Origin: Hymenoscyphus infarciens | Taxonomy: Eukaryota; Ascomycota; Leotiomycetes; Helotiales; Helotiaceae | DNA: 64,000 nt | Reading direction: 5' to 3' | Assembly (NCBI GenBank): GCA_001414345.1 | Contig: LLCB01000216.1 | Location: forward strand, 39,264 to 103,263 | In this document: positions 12,601 to 22,919 of the stretch, piece by piece | Position numbering within the stretch: the stretch's first letter is position 1 | Layout: each line of letters begins with the position of its first letter | Made by a program: the position numbers and the translations under genes | The notes under the pieces: model-generated | What the model was told of the DNA's origin: nothing | Databases searched by the model: none | The model's input: the letters and a program-made list of their open reading frames with translations, nothing else

Positions 12601-14472
12601 TCGTCGAATGTTTCCCTAGTATCAATAAGTTGGAATTCGGTTGAGAGAAAAGTTGAAATTTATCCTTTTTTTCAGCACGGTGGAGAATATCTTTCCCGGT
12701 GACATGACACAGTTTTTAGTGTCTAGAGACTGTATTACTTAAAAGGTTGCTTCCTGCATCGAAGCGATGCTTTACGGAGATAATCTATTGGCACTATATG
12801 ACAAGGTGGAAGAGAAATTACCTGGAAGCTTTATATCTTACTTTTGACCAAACGATTTGTTGAAATTAAAGTTGTTTAATGGATGAGAAACATGGGTTTT
12901 CCGGCTTTACTTTGAGCATGCGCACTAGTCTAGGAGAATTACTTTTTATTGTCCGAGATGGTTTAGAAGAATGCGAAACTCTGACTTTCTATTATTCTAA
13001 ACGTTCTCGCAAAATATTTTGTGTTTTCACGAGAATTCCAAGGTAATAGAAGGATGGGGTGTACTCGGTGCAAAGCTTATGACACATACAATTGCTACAA
13101 ATGCGCACTTTTCCTTGAGTTATTAGCTATACTCCTGTAACGTTCTTGATAAAACCGTTTTACAGGAGAGGTTATTTGCAAGAGTAAATAATACTGTGAT
13201 CTCGCTCGTCTCTCATTTTATTTCCAAGTTCAAGTTTTACAGTCCCATTTTTTTTTATTGTAAAATGCTCAAAAGATTTCCTCAAGTTCTGAGTGGTAAC
13301 ATGATCAGGGTATCTCAGGTAGAGCGCTCCCTAAAACCCAATATTCTATCCTTGTCCAATGTGCTGAGGACTTATCCGGCCGCACCAAAATTCCCAATCG
13401 CAATAAAATAAAACTTGTAGAACCATAACCGGACAATGAGACTTCAGCACCAAAAACACCATCTCTTATACGTGCGCTTTTCGTATACTTGAATCCAAGC
13501 CTCTTCTCTTTTGAGCTGGTACTTTATAAATACGCCTAAGGCGCGAGTTGAAGAGTATCGTTAAGAGATGACTGGTTACAATGGAAGTTTTAGAGAATGC
13601 CCTTCTATATCCTTCCCTTTACTGTCGAATATTTTGCTACTTTCGAGTTGTCAGCTTTCAGTTGTCTGAAAAAAGATTAATTTAGCGATAAGCATTGATT
13701 TCAGGGGAATTTCTGACCTAGAGAACTAGAGATTGGATTCCGGACGATCAATAAACACCTTATGTTATACCACATTGAATGTTTAGATGGGACTTGTTAG
13801 AATTACTGAAAAATGTGCCATATTCCTACACTATTATACTATGAAAATGTGTCCAAAAAGAACTTTCTTGTGCAAAAGAAGAAGAAGTAAACCACAAAAG
13901 ATTTGGAGTCCAACAAGTGGAGTTAATTAGAGGGGGAAGTTCGCCGAGTTTTGGTTATGTTGCTAAGCCAATTAGAGCTTGGAGAGAGAGGGAGGAAACA
14001 CAGAGAAAGCGGCATTCACACCATATTTTCTTAGGAAGGGAAACAAGATTTGAGTTATTCTTCAACAAAGAACTCTGAAGTCGGAGTTTCCTCATGTTGT
14101 GGAATGCTAAGGGGCGAGGAGATGTTGGTCGATGCTAGGATGTTAATTGGTGTTGAGTGTTGGAGAGTGGTTGTTGGTAAGCTCTAAATGAGATCTTCTT
14201 TGACGCTAACTAGAATTTCCAACAGCCAACAGTACTCGGTCCAATGCAAGAATTTTATTCCAAGTCTCCTGCAATTTGCGCCATGAATTGAATGAATTTC
14301 TAATTGGCAAGCAACCTGGCAATATTCCTCTTTGTTTGGAGATGATTATAAAATATCTCCATCGCAGCTACTACGTAAGGAATTCATCAATTTACTTACA
14401 TCTTTTCTAAATTAACTTCACAACAAAGCCTTACATTCTATCGAAAGAACAAAACTCTAACCCACACTAAAA
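9641..14472. other. Long stretch without a recognisable gene
   Basis: About 4.8 kb of ordinary, not RIP-like, composition. It holds many homopolymer and C/T-rich tracts and stop codons in every frame. The longest open stretches are about 70 codons, show no conserved motif and have no convincing splice structure. It could hold a non-coding transcript or a very diverged gene, but nothing can be supported from sequence alone. Confidence 0.4.
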
Positions 14473-14814
14473 ATGTCGAACACAGGTTCAAACCAAGCGG
14501 CGGAAGCGGAGAGAAAAAGGATAGCAGAGATAGAGAAGGAGAATAAAGCCACGATGAAGGAGCTCATTGGTGATCGGAAACAAGGCGATATACAATGGCC
14601 AAAATACGGCGGGAATGTCGCCGGGGGTGGTAATTACGCTCCGGTGAATCACGAAGGTGTACCGCAGGAAGAAGGAGGTCCATTAGTTGGTGGTACCTAT
14701 TCCCAATATGGGACGGCGCAATATTTGGGGCCCACTGCTGATGCTGAGAAGATAGTGAGAGAAAATGCCGAAAAATTGGCAAAAATGAATGCTGAGAAAA
14801 ACGCTAAAAAATGA
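14473..14814 (+). CDS. Small hydrophilic protein, unknown function
   Basis: An intronless frame of 113 aa starting at an ATG in good context (AAAAATGTCG). Residues 8-35 are rich in Glu, Lys and Arg and likely helical (EAERKRIAEIEKENKATMKE). The centre (about 45-80) is rich in Gly, Tyr and Pro, with GGNVAGGGNY and GGPLVGGTYSQYG. The end (about 88-113) is again a charged Ala/Lys/Asn helix. There is no signal peptide or membrane segment. I do not recognise the family. Clean coding sequence beside a long gene-free region favours a real gene over a chance frame. The antisense frame over 14564-14782 is its shadow. Confidence 0.6.
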   Translation: MSNTGSNQAAEAERKRIAEIEKENKATMKELIGDRKQGDIQWPKYGGNVAGGGNYAPVNHEGVPQEEGGPLVGGTYSQYGTAQYLGPTADAEKIVRENAEKLAKMNAEKNAKK

Positions 14815-16192
14815 TTGTTCTACGTTTCAGAGATCGAGAGCTCGTGGAAGAAAAGGAAGCCTAAAATACTTCTTCTAAGCTATTCCATCTCTCTCAGACC
14901 TGCTCACTGGGGAAACGCTGACGCAGAACATTGACCAGGGAAATTTGGTTGTATTCTACAACCTTGCTGGGTGTTGGAATGATTTGTTTTTAAATTTTTA
15001 TGTTCTGATACTTTGTCCTTGGTTTCGAACTTCGGAGGAGACGGTTTTCATAATTCCATCTTGCCTTTATTACGCCCACACTCTTTTTAAGCACCTTTAT
15101 TCTAGACTATCTAGTCAAATATACAACTATCCTGCGTTCTTCTATCCCACGTGTCATAAGTATCTTATCATATTCTAGGGCAAGGAAGACAAAGTAAGGC
15201 GAGCTAGTTTGGTAATATAAGCGAGCCGTTCCTAGCAAGACACCTCTTCATTTTACCCCTTTTCCGCCAAAATTTGTATCGTTTAATCGGCCTAGTTCCT
15301 TCTTATTCATGTTATCCTCAACTTATCTTGGCTGTTTTGTTTTGTCATTCCAACCTATCCAAACAAAACGTAGTATCCACTCATCTATCCTAGTTTATAG
15401 AGAAGATAAAAAGCGGAGAAAGAAGACATAAGGCCTTGTTATCACAGAAAACTGTCTTCATAGATAGAAGTGTTGAGTTTGACAATAGCATTAACTTCAG
15501 TAAGCAATAGATAGTGTCTTCCAAAATTCAAAATCCAACTTGTATGAGATCTACAAGCACTACTAGCATTCAACAGGCGGGTTCAACACCAGTCAACCCT
15601 CCAGCTAAAGGCCAAAATGTTCAGAGAGCATAAACTAAGCGCCAGAGACCACTGGTACTTATCCCCTGAAGTCACCTCCGTCTCTCCCGTGACCAGAAAA
15701 TATATTGAGCATAGGTAAGTAAAAGAAATTGAAGCCCTGAAAGGAACTCTTCTTTTTGAGGGGACCGAAGTCTTTCACGTGGATACCTTATAGGGTCGTG
15801 ATCGCTCCTTCTTTTAACACACCAAGCTCGGGTAGGGTGGTCCTCGTTGACTCTCTTCCCCAATAAGCAATAAGCCAACCGCCACAGAGATTCCTTGGCA
15901 AAGATTCCTTGGCAGACGTTCCAAATCGCCCCTTCCCTCTTGAATCAAAAAGATGCACGGCCGCAACCTTGTATTTTGGGAGACATCTTGCCTCCGACCC
16001 GTGAGAATGCACATCCACCAGCATCCTGTCTTGCAAACTGACTGTTGACGCCTTTTTGGAATTGGAAAGTGAGTTCGTTTGAATCTCCAAAGCTCGACAT
16101 GAAAAAGGAATGCTAACTGTCATTGTCAAGTTCATCGTTACTTTCTTTTACCTCGAATCACTTCCAAGAAGCATCACCTCGCGAGAACGAAC
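14815..16192. other. Intergenic
   Basis: No supported gene. Overlapping minus-strand frames of 66-115 codons between 15672 and 16135 have mutually inconsistent phases and no recognisable motif. The last 200 bp is probably the 5' leader and promoter of the gene at 16193. Confidence 0.4.
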
Positions 16193-17222
16193 ATGGCTGG
16201 ATCAAAGTCCCGCCAGAGCACTCCGCAGCAGGAACAACAACGTCCCCGACAACCACTACCTGATGGACCTCAACCTCAAGATCCTCCCCAACAGCAAGAT
16301 CCGCCACCTCATATGGAACAACAATCCCCATCTCCGGCTCCTTCGTCTGCATCAAGCCCTTCTCCCATACCACCGGGCCCGTCCACCATGCCCGCTCGAA
16401 GATTCCAGCCTTGCATTCATTGTGTTGGGGTCTCCAGATTAATGGAATTCTTCCTTGGCGGTTTAATATACACGATGAGCGATGTGGCGCAGGTCTGCAG
16501 GTGTGGCAGAACATTCTATCTCTACGACTGTGGGTATTCTCAGACTTATTCCTTCTTATTTCAGGTTATTTGGAGAGGAATGAAACTTGGTTTCTGCCTC
16601 AGACAACCTAGTTCTTCCTCAGACAACTTAGTTCTTCCTCTCACAACCTGTTTCCTCCTCGTTTTCCTCCAAGAAATTTCTGGAAGTGGTAATACTGACT
16701 TCGAGCTCACTCATAGGTCTTGTAGTCGCCGTCGACAGTGAACTTACCTTCAGTAAGGAGACCGGTTTTTACAAAACCGCCATCGGCCTTCATTTTGCTC
16801 CTAATTCCACTCACAACTTTTCTAAATTGATCGACAGGAAGGAGGTTGATGACCCAGAAGATCCCCCACCCTACATGGACGTAAAGGAACAGACGGAGAG
16901 AAATGCAGGAATAAGCGGGATTCTTGCTGCCATCGATGTTATTGTTGCGTTGAAGCTTAGGGTTTCGAAGATTGTCATTAAGACTCATTCTGCGATCTTT
17001 GTCAAATCAATGACCGAGCAATGGCAGCCAAATGCAGGGGTCAATAATAGCATCGTGCTGGTTGCGCATCAAGCGTACTTCCTCGAGGCCCAGAAAGCCA
17101 TGGACAAGGCCGCGGCGCTAGGGATTGAAGTTGTATTTTGGTTGGTAGGGTTTGAGCATAATGATGCTGCGTTTGCAATGGCAAAAGCGGCTTTGTATGC
17201 TAAACCAGCAGAAGATGCATGA
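16193..17222 (+). CDS. RNase H-fold-like protein with Pro/Gln-rich N-terminus, probably catalytically inactive
   Basis: The first exon, from ATG 16193, encodes about 65 residues dominated by Pro, Gln and Ser. A Cys-rich patch follows (CIHC, then CRCGRTFYLYDCG). The C-terminal part (about 16716-17222) fits the ribonuclease H fold: a first strand with VVAVDSELTF, a second with AIGLHFAPNS, then QTERNAGISGILAAI in the place of the usual Q-x2-R-A-E helix, and IVIKTHSAIFVKSM where TDS is normal. The first Asp is kept, but the helix Glu is Gly and the TDS Asp is His, so nuclease activity is doubtful. At least one intron lies between about 16527 and 16716. A join TGT/CTT at 16526/16716 keeps frame, but the exact sites are uncertain. 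Confidence 0.55.
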
Positions 17223-18101
17223 CCAGGGACATCATTTGGCGTTAGTGTTTTTAGAGTCATCGTTTTGCGAGTCATCGATTTCTCCCACTGGGAAGCAAGG
17301 GGTTGTAAGCTGGGAGAAGAAACAAAGCATAGTTTACAGTCGGAATAAATTATCGAAATGGTCGTTTCGCCTCTTCTTTCCATGAAACCATGTAGCCAGA
17401 TGCTCTTTCTCCTCCCTTATAAACATTCCAAGTGCCATGCGTGAGACTTCGAGAGCTAACCTCCATCGTGAAGAAATCCGAATCGACCTTTCGCCTAAAC
17501 AGATTTATCGCAACTGCATAATTCGGGTAAATGGGGAGATTGTTAGGTAGCAAGTCGAGAAATACTCGGATCAGAGGAGGACCAGAGTGAGTAATACACA
17601 TCTATCGTACACCATGACAATTCTTGGCTGGTCCCTATTGCTCTACATGAAGGAGCGCAAATGACCACAAATTCCCTTTCTTCCGAATAGAAAGATCTAG
17701 AAAATTTCTGTTGAAGCCAATTATCTTAGAGGAGCTGGGAGAATCCCCCAAGAGACGTCCCCGTTATCTTAAGATGGTGTTTTCAAAGCTCCCTACAACA
17801 CAAAATATGCACCTTAATCCAAAAGGGGGAGGGTGGGTAGAGGGGTAAAGTGGAGGGTAAAGTGGAGGGTGGGTAAAGGTGGTAAGCACGTGAGTGGCTG
17901 TTTTCCTGGCAGCAGCTCATCAGCAGCTTATTAGATGAGCTGCTTACTGGTTGTTATCTCAGCTCTTATCCCCTAGAATAAAGATATTAGCATTAGGTAA
18001 GAGGTTGAGGCTTGACCCCCCCCCCCACCTCCTGCTACTACTATTACTGATTAGGCTTAGACACCCCCCTTAACCCCTGCTATTCTAACTTCTTTATTCT
18101 A
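17223..18101. other. Intergenic with G-quadruplex-like tract and short palindrome
   Basis: No supported gene. 17825-17845 has four G runs (5, 3, 3 and 4 G) with short loops. A purine-rich repeat, GTAAAGTGGAGG and variants, follows to about 17880. A perfect 11-bp inverted repeat, AGCAGCTCATC at 17911-17921 and its complement at 17934-17944, has a 12-nt spacer. C runs occur at about 18017-18029. Confidence 0.45.
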
Positions 18102-18939
18102 GGGTTTAAGGGAATTTGGTAATTTTTTTGGTAAGAACGATAACTATAAGGTTAGGCCTTTGACTTTAACTAAATATACTTAATAACTACTCTTCTAGGT
18201 ATATTAGAGTAAGAATAGAATAAAAATTTATCTATTTTTATATTAGATAATATATACTTTATAATAGTATTAAACGTTCTCTAGGGAAAGTACTAAGTAG
18301 TAAAACTAAGTCTTATATTCTAGAACGATAACTATTAAATTACGAAATTGCTTTTCTATAAATTCTCTACTAAAATAGAAGATATTAAGAAGATAGTACT
18401 ATCTAAGGAAACCTCTTAATTTTCTCTATTAAACTTCTAAGTTTTAGTTATTTTAAAGAAAAGATAGAAAAGTAAATAGAGGAGGAGGAGAATAGGTGTT
18501 TTACTTAAGCGAAACCCTTTATCTAAAAATCGGTGTATTAAGCTTATTTTAAGAGTTATTAAAATAAAGGTAGGCTTAAAAGAAAGCCCTAAACTCGCTT
18601 TATAACATACTAGAAACCAGGGTTAGTAAAGATATTAATAGAGAAGATATTAAGAAGTCTAGTATAAAGAAGAAAGAGAGAGGTTTTAAATTTAATTTCT
18701 CTAATCCTTTTCCCTACTTTATACTAACTTTATAAGAGTATACTATAACTAATTTAAAAGCAATTAAGCTTATATATAGTTAGCTAGAAAGGTCTTCTTC
18801 TATTTTATCTAAAAAGTATATAATAAGCTTAATAGAGTGTTATTAGTAGGGAAAGTAGGTGGGGGGGTAGAAACATAGTTTTAAAATCGGCTATAGTTAT
18901 TAGTCTTACTAAAAAAATTAAATAAATTCCCTTAGACGC
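18102..18939. mobile_element. TA-flanked inverted-repeat DNA element, RIP-degraded
   Basis: The ends are imperfect inverted repeats of about 48 bp. The left arm (18102-18149) contains TAAGGGAATTT, a TTTTTTT run, GTAAG and ATAACTATA. The right arm (18891-18939) carries the same blocks in inverse order. Each end is bordered by TA within CTAG (18100-18101 and 18940-18941), the target duplication of Tc1/mariner/pogo elements. About 740 bp between the arms is TA-rich, with no open transposase frame. Either a non-autonomous element or a decayed one; superfamily is inferred from the TA alone. Confidence 0.6.
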
Positions 18940-19663
18940 TAGGGCAGCTTTTTAGGGTAGAGGGATATAATTAGTAGATGAGGTTAGGGAGTAGGGCGGT
19001 GGCAGGGGGCCAGGGGGTGGTGGCTGGTGAGTAGAGCCAAAAAAGCCCTGGCGGCTGAGTGTACTAAGATAAACTGGTTGGTGGTGGCTTACTCCAAGCT
19101 TACCTACTTGCAAAGAGCTAGACAAACGGAGGGTGTGGATATCATGATCAGAATCCTCCTGGATTATGGAGGCCGATGATTGGAGGAGGGTTGGAACAAC
19201 AAAACAAACCCAAACCCAATGAACCCCGGCCTCCTTGAATTATAGGAGGCTTGGGATGATGGTGGATGTTGATTGAGGATTCTTCTGATTATTCTCAATT
19301 AATCAATTAATTAATTTCAATCCTTGCATCATATCCTGGATCTTGTAACAGAATATTTCAGGGTAATTTACTCGTGAAGTCGTCGCACGCCCACTATTCT
19401 CTTCCGTATTGATTATCATGAACAGTGTGCCCGAACGCCAGCGAGCCCCACACTGTGTGGGTTCAGAAGCCTTTGCTGTTGGGCCTCGATTTCTACACCT
19501 GTGTTGAATTTGTTAATTAGGGTTTAAGGACAGATATATCATAGACGTTGACTGCATTTTTGACTTAACACAGGAATTTTCACCTTGATAAAGTTTAAGT
19601 TTATAAAGTTTATAAAGTGGTCCTCCCCTTCAAAGTCACTTGCAACACCCACGCCTGTCGAAA
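18940..19663. other. Intergenic, upstream of the CMD-like gene
   Basis: GC-richer tracts near 18985-19060 (runs of G with TGGTGG). Around 19130-19340 is an AT-mixed segment with GGAGG-type direct repeats and an ATTAATTAATTAAT-like palindrome at about 19296-19316. No coding sequence is seen. The last 150 bp is a likely promoter and leader. Confidence 0.4.
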
Positions 19664-20556
19664 ATGAACCAGGCTTTTCAGAAGCAGGATGGAGGGCAAA
19701 CCACACCCTTAACGCCCTCTCAACAGGAACTAAAAGCAAAATTCATCTCCACCCTTGGTGAAGCATCTTGGACCCCAGCTTGGGAAACAATTCTCATTCA
19801 TCACTCTCCCCAAACTTTTCTCGCTTCTCTCGACCTTCTTTCGATTCCGGTCAAGAAAAAACACCTGTCACACAAAGTTCAAGCATTCGTTTCTATCACT
19901 GTCAATGCTGCATCTACGCATTTATACGTCCCGGGGATACACACGAGTATCAAGCTTGCTCTTCAAGCTGGTGCCACTAAAACGGAGATTTTGGAAGTGA
20001 TAGAGTTGGCGAGCACACTTGGGGTTCACGCATGTAATATTGGGGTACCATTGTTGCTGGAGGTTATGAAGGAAGAGGGCATTGAAGTGAGTGGAGATAG
20101 GAGGGTGAAGGAGAGAGAAGTGCTGAAGGAGAAATTCACGAGGAGGAGGGGGTATTGGCATGCGTTTTGGGAGGAGTTTTTGTTGCTTGATCCGGAGTTT
20201 TTCGCTGCCTATTCGAACTTCTCCAGTGTTCCTTGGGAGGGAGGCGGAATCCTGGAACCCAAGGTCAGTTCATTTTACTTTCAATTCCCTCTCTGGTTAA
20301 AGTTCTAGATGTTTGAAGGTGTTTAGACTTGCGGCCATGCGCTAACCGAAGATAGGTCAAGGAACTGATATACTGTGCTTTCGATGCGGCAGCAACACAT
20401 CTTTATAAGCCGGGTTTGAAACTCCATATGAAGAACGCCATCAATTACGGGGCCAAACCGGAGGAAATCATGGAAGTTCTTGAGATTGCGACCCAGTTGA
20501 GTCTGCATACCATGGAAGTTGCTACACCTATTCTCGCTCAATACTTAGAACAATAA
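19664..20556 (+). CDS. Carboxymuconolactone decarboxylase-like (AhpD-like) protein with two related domains
   Basis: Two exons, 19664-20263 and 20356-20556, give 266 aa; the intron has GTCAGT at its start and ATAG at its end. Residues about 75-145 and 200-262 resemble each other (ITVNAASTHLYVPGIHTSIK and CAFDAAATHLYKPGLKLHMK, each followed by a GA-x-EI-EV(I/L)E(I/L)A helix). This is the helical core of the carboxymuconolactone decarboxylase/AhpD superfamily, so the protein is an internal duplication. Bona fide AhpD proteins use CxxC; no such motif is present, so a peroxidase role is unlikely. Fungal members of this kind are mostly uncharacterised. The start is the ATG in GAAAATGAAC. Confidence 0.75.
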
Positions 20557-20941
20557 ATTATAGAGTGAACTCATTTGAGAATACATTCTAGGCTTTCCCT
20601 CTCATAGAACGAGCCCAAAGAAGAGATCATGATGAAAGATACGAACCAAGATAGCCATTTTTCCCAACACTAGAGAACCTCTTAGACCATGTACCCCGCC
20701 ACACGTGTTTTCTCCCCTCCAACTCCTTCCTCATCCATATTCACTGTTTTCAAAAGGAAACTTCTTACAAAAAAAACACACGATGTAGTTAATCATAATG
20801 ACAAGCAATAGCTATTATGCCCCGTCACCTCACTATCGCATCAACTGTCTCTCCAATGGGTCTTTCTCTTTATCCCCCCCCCCTTTTCTCGCTTAAATAA
20901 TTCTCATCATCCTGGAAATATTCTTTTGTTTTATTTTATCC

Positions 20942-21121
20942 CTACCCTGCGTGCTTTGCTTTGATAAATCGGCTCTCTAAGGCTTCCGAGAAGGGTTTTC
21001 CATCAACAATTTCTACTGAGGGTACGGGGGTACTTTTGAAATCGCAGTCGCAGGGTTCCCCGCAGTCAGTGGGGCCCTGAGCCACCAAAGCACTCACATC
21101 GTACCCTGAACCAGAGCTCAT
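20942..21121 (-). CDS. Possible 59-aa protein with CGEPCDC motif
   Basis: An ATG-initiated minus-strand frame begins with a Ser/Gly-rich stretch and contains TDCGEPCDCDF, a compact group of three cysteines. It ends in a Lys-containing tail (SRFIKAKHAG) before TAG. No family is recognised and no signal peptide is visible. It lies divergent to the alcohol dehydrogenase at 21250. Composition is ordinary and the clustered cysteines suggest coding, but the length is near chance. The rest of 20557-21249 shows nothing else. Confidence 0.3.
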   Translation of the reverse strand: MSSGSGYDVSALVAQGPTDCGEPCDCDFKSTPVPSVEIVDGKPFSEALESRFIKAKHAG

Positions 21122-21249
21122 ACAATACAAGTGGTACTACTGTCAACTTCTGAAGCGATTGAGTTATGGATGATTAAGTCGCTTCCTCAGTATTTTGCAA
21201 ATATCATACCCCATAATTCTCACTCAATGACCCGCCGCTTTCAACCAAA

Positions 21250-22358
21250 ATGGAAATCAACCTCCCCAGCCTCATGAAAGCCCAACTCCTCGAGGGCTTC
21301 AAAAAACCCTACGAATTACGATCAATTCCTCTCCCAAAAGTCACCACACCTCACGATATCCTAATCAAAGTCGACGCAGCAGCGTACTGCCACACTGACG
21401 CGGTGCTAGCAGAGGGTCTCATGCCACCCTTCCCAGCCAAATTTCCACATATATCTTGCCACGAATTCGCCGGAACCTCGTTTCCCTTCCCTCCCTAATT
21501 ACACCTCTTAAACTCGGTGACCGTGTCGGCGTTCCAGGTCGCGCTTTCCATCCATGTGGAAAATGCTTCGAATGTTGCTCTGGTTCTGATCCAGATGGAT
21601 ACTCGGTTTTCTGCCCTAGTGCAGGGAATCATGGTATAAGTCGTGCGGGTGGATTTGCGGAATATGCGGTGGTGGATGCGAGGCAGGTGGCACCGATTCC
21701 AGAACAATTGACGGCAGTAGAGACTGCGCCATTGATGTGTGCTGGTTTGACGATCTTTGCGGCGTTGAAGAAGTGTGGATTGAAAGAGGGACAAAGAGTT
21801 GGAATTATGGGGTGTGGAGGTGGATTGGGACATCTCGGTTTGCAATTTGGAGTGAAAATGGGATATAAAGTGTTAGGGATGGAGGCTGCGGATGGGCCAT
21901 TGGATCTTGCCAAGAGTTTAGAAACTGGAGCAAGAATAGTGGATGTGAAAGTCGAAGCTGCTTCCCAGGTTGTCGAGGAATTTGGTAGAGAAGATGGGAA
22001 AACTGAAAAGACTGAGATGGGTCTTGATGCTGTTGTTATCTTGCCTGAAAGCCAGAAAGCCTTCAACTATGGGATAAGTCTGCTGAGAAATAGGGGGAAA
22101 TGCGTCATTGTCTCTTTCCCGAAAGAGGGATTTCACTTTAGTGCTGGGGATGTTGTGTTTCGCCAGATTGATATCGTGGGGAGTCTAGTTGGGAGTAATG
22201 GGACGCTGAGAGAAATGCTGACATTCGCAGCAGAGAATGGGATTAGCGCTAAGGTGAAAGAATTTGGATTGAAAGATTTGAATCGATTAGTTGAGGAGTA
22301 TCACAGAGGTGGTGGCGGCAAACTAGTTGTTGATATGTCTCTTAACTTGACGGATTGA
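21250..22358 (+). pseudogene. Zinc-dependent alcohol dehydrogenase (MDR family), single frameshift
   Basis: Residues 1-75 carry the catalytic-zinc region (DAAAYCHTDAV, then SCHEFAG). In the second frame the structural-zinc lobe follows (CGKCFECCSGSD...FC), then the nucleotide-binding GCGGGLGHLG, and a complete C-terminus ending SLNLTD. The two halves are in different frames and the span is not a multiple of three. The break falls just after HEFAGT, near 21478-21485: a missing base (the family has a Val/Ile strand here) would restore the phase, and no GT-AG intron can. Everything else, about 369 residues, is intact, so it is a very young pseudogene or an assembly error. It stands between the CMD-like gene and a P450 pseudogene. 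Confidence 0.75.
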
Positions 22359-22919
22359 ATACCCGCCCTCACATCAATTTCCTACCTTTTAACCTGATTT
22401 TATTGAGTTTTCTTAGATATTCTAACAACTATAAATAACACAATTGTATTTTTAATTATAAGTAATATAAGTATATAAAGAGTAATATAAAAAGAAATCC
22501 TAGTCTAGGGTTTTAGGCTACTAAGGCAGAGTTAAGCTTCGTAGCGCGTTTGTGTTTTAGCTTAAAACCTTATAAACTACGTTATTATTTTCTTTCCATT
22601 CTTCTATAAACATAGTGCCAAGCTTAGTAATGTTCAACTTCTCGTCAAGTAATTTTAAAGAATTCTACTCTTAAATAGTGTAATAAGCTATAGTCTTAAC
22701 TCGATAACAATTAAGCTATTAACGCTATACTCTCTAAAAGACTTTCTCATCTTGAGACTTTTAGATAGAAGAACTCATTCGAGATCGAGAGATAACATGC
22801 TAAACTAGGTTCGTATTACAATGAAAACCCTGAAATTAAGAGCTGCCTGTTTTGCTGATCAAATTATCCAGGCCCTATTGTTCGAATTGCACCGAACGAG
22901 CTCTACATAAACTTTTCAG
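22359..22919. other. Intergenic with an AT-rich island
   Basis: 22390-22780 is TA-rich, RIP-like sequence without coding capacity, probably a small transposon remnant. Ordinary composition resumes near 22800 where the P450 pseudogene begins. Confidence 0.4.

Noticed and set aside
12139..13411. Two 71-73 codon plus frames as possible genes in the long empty region
   Set aside because: Near chance length, poor composition and no motif or intron structure.
15672..16135. Three overlapping minus-strand frames (66-115 codons)
   Set aside because: Mutually overlapping phases, no domain, no splice logic; probably chance in the 5' region of the gene at 16193.
17350..17601. 83-codon minus frame downstream of the RNase H-like gene
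   Set aside because: No signal, domain or conserved pattern; treated as chance.
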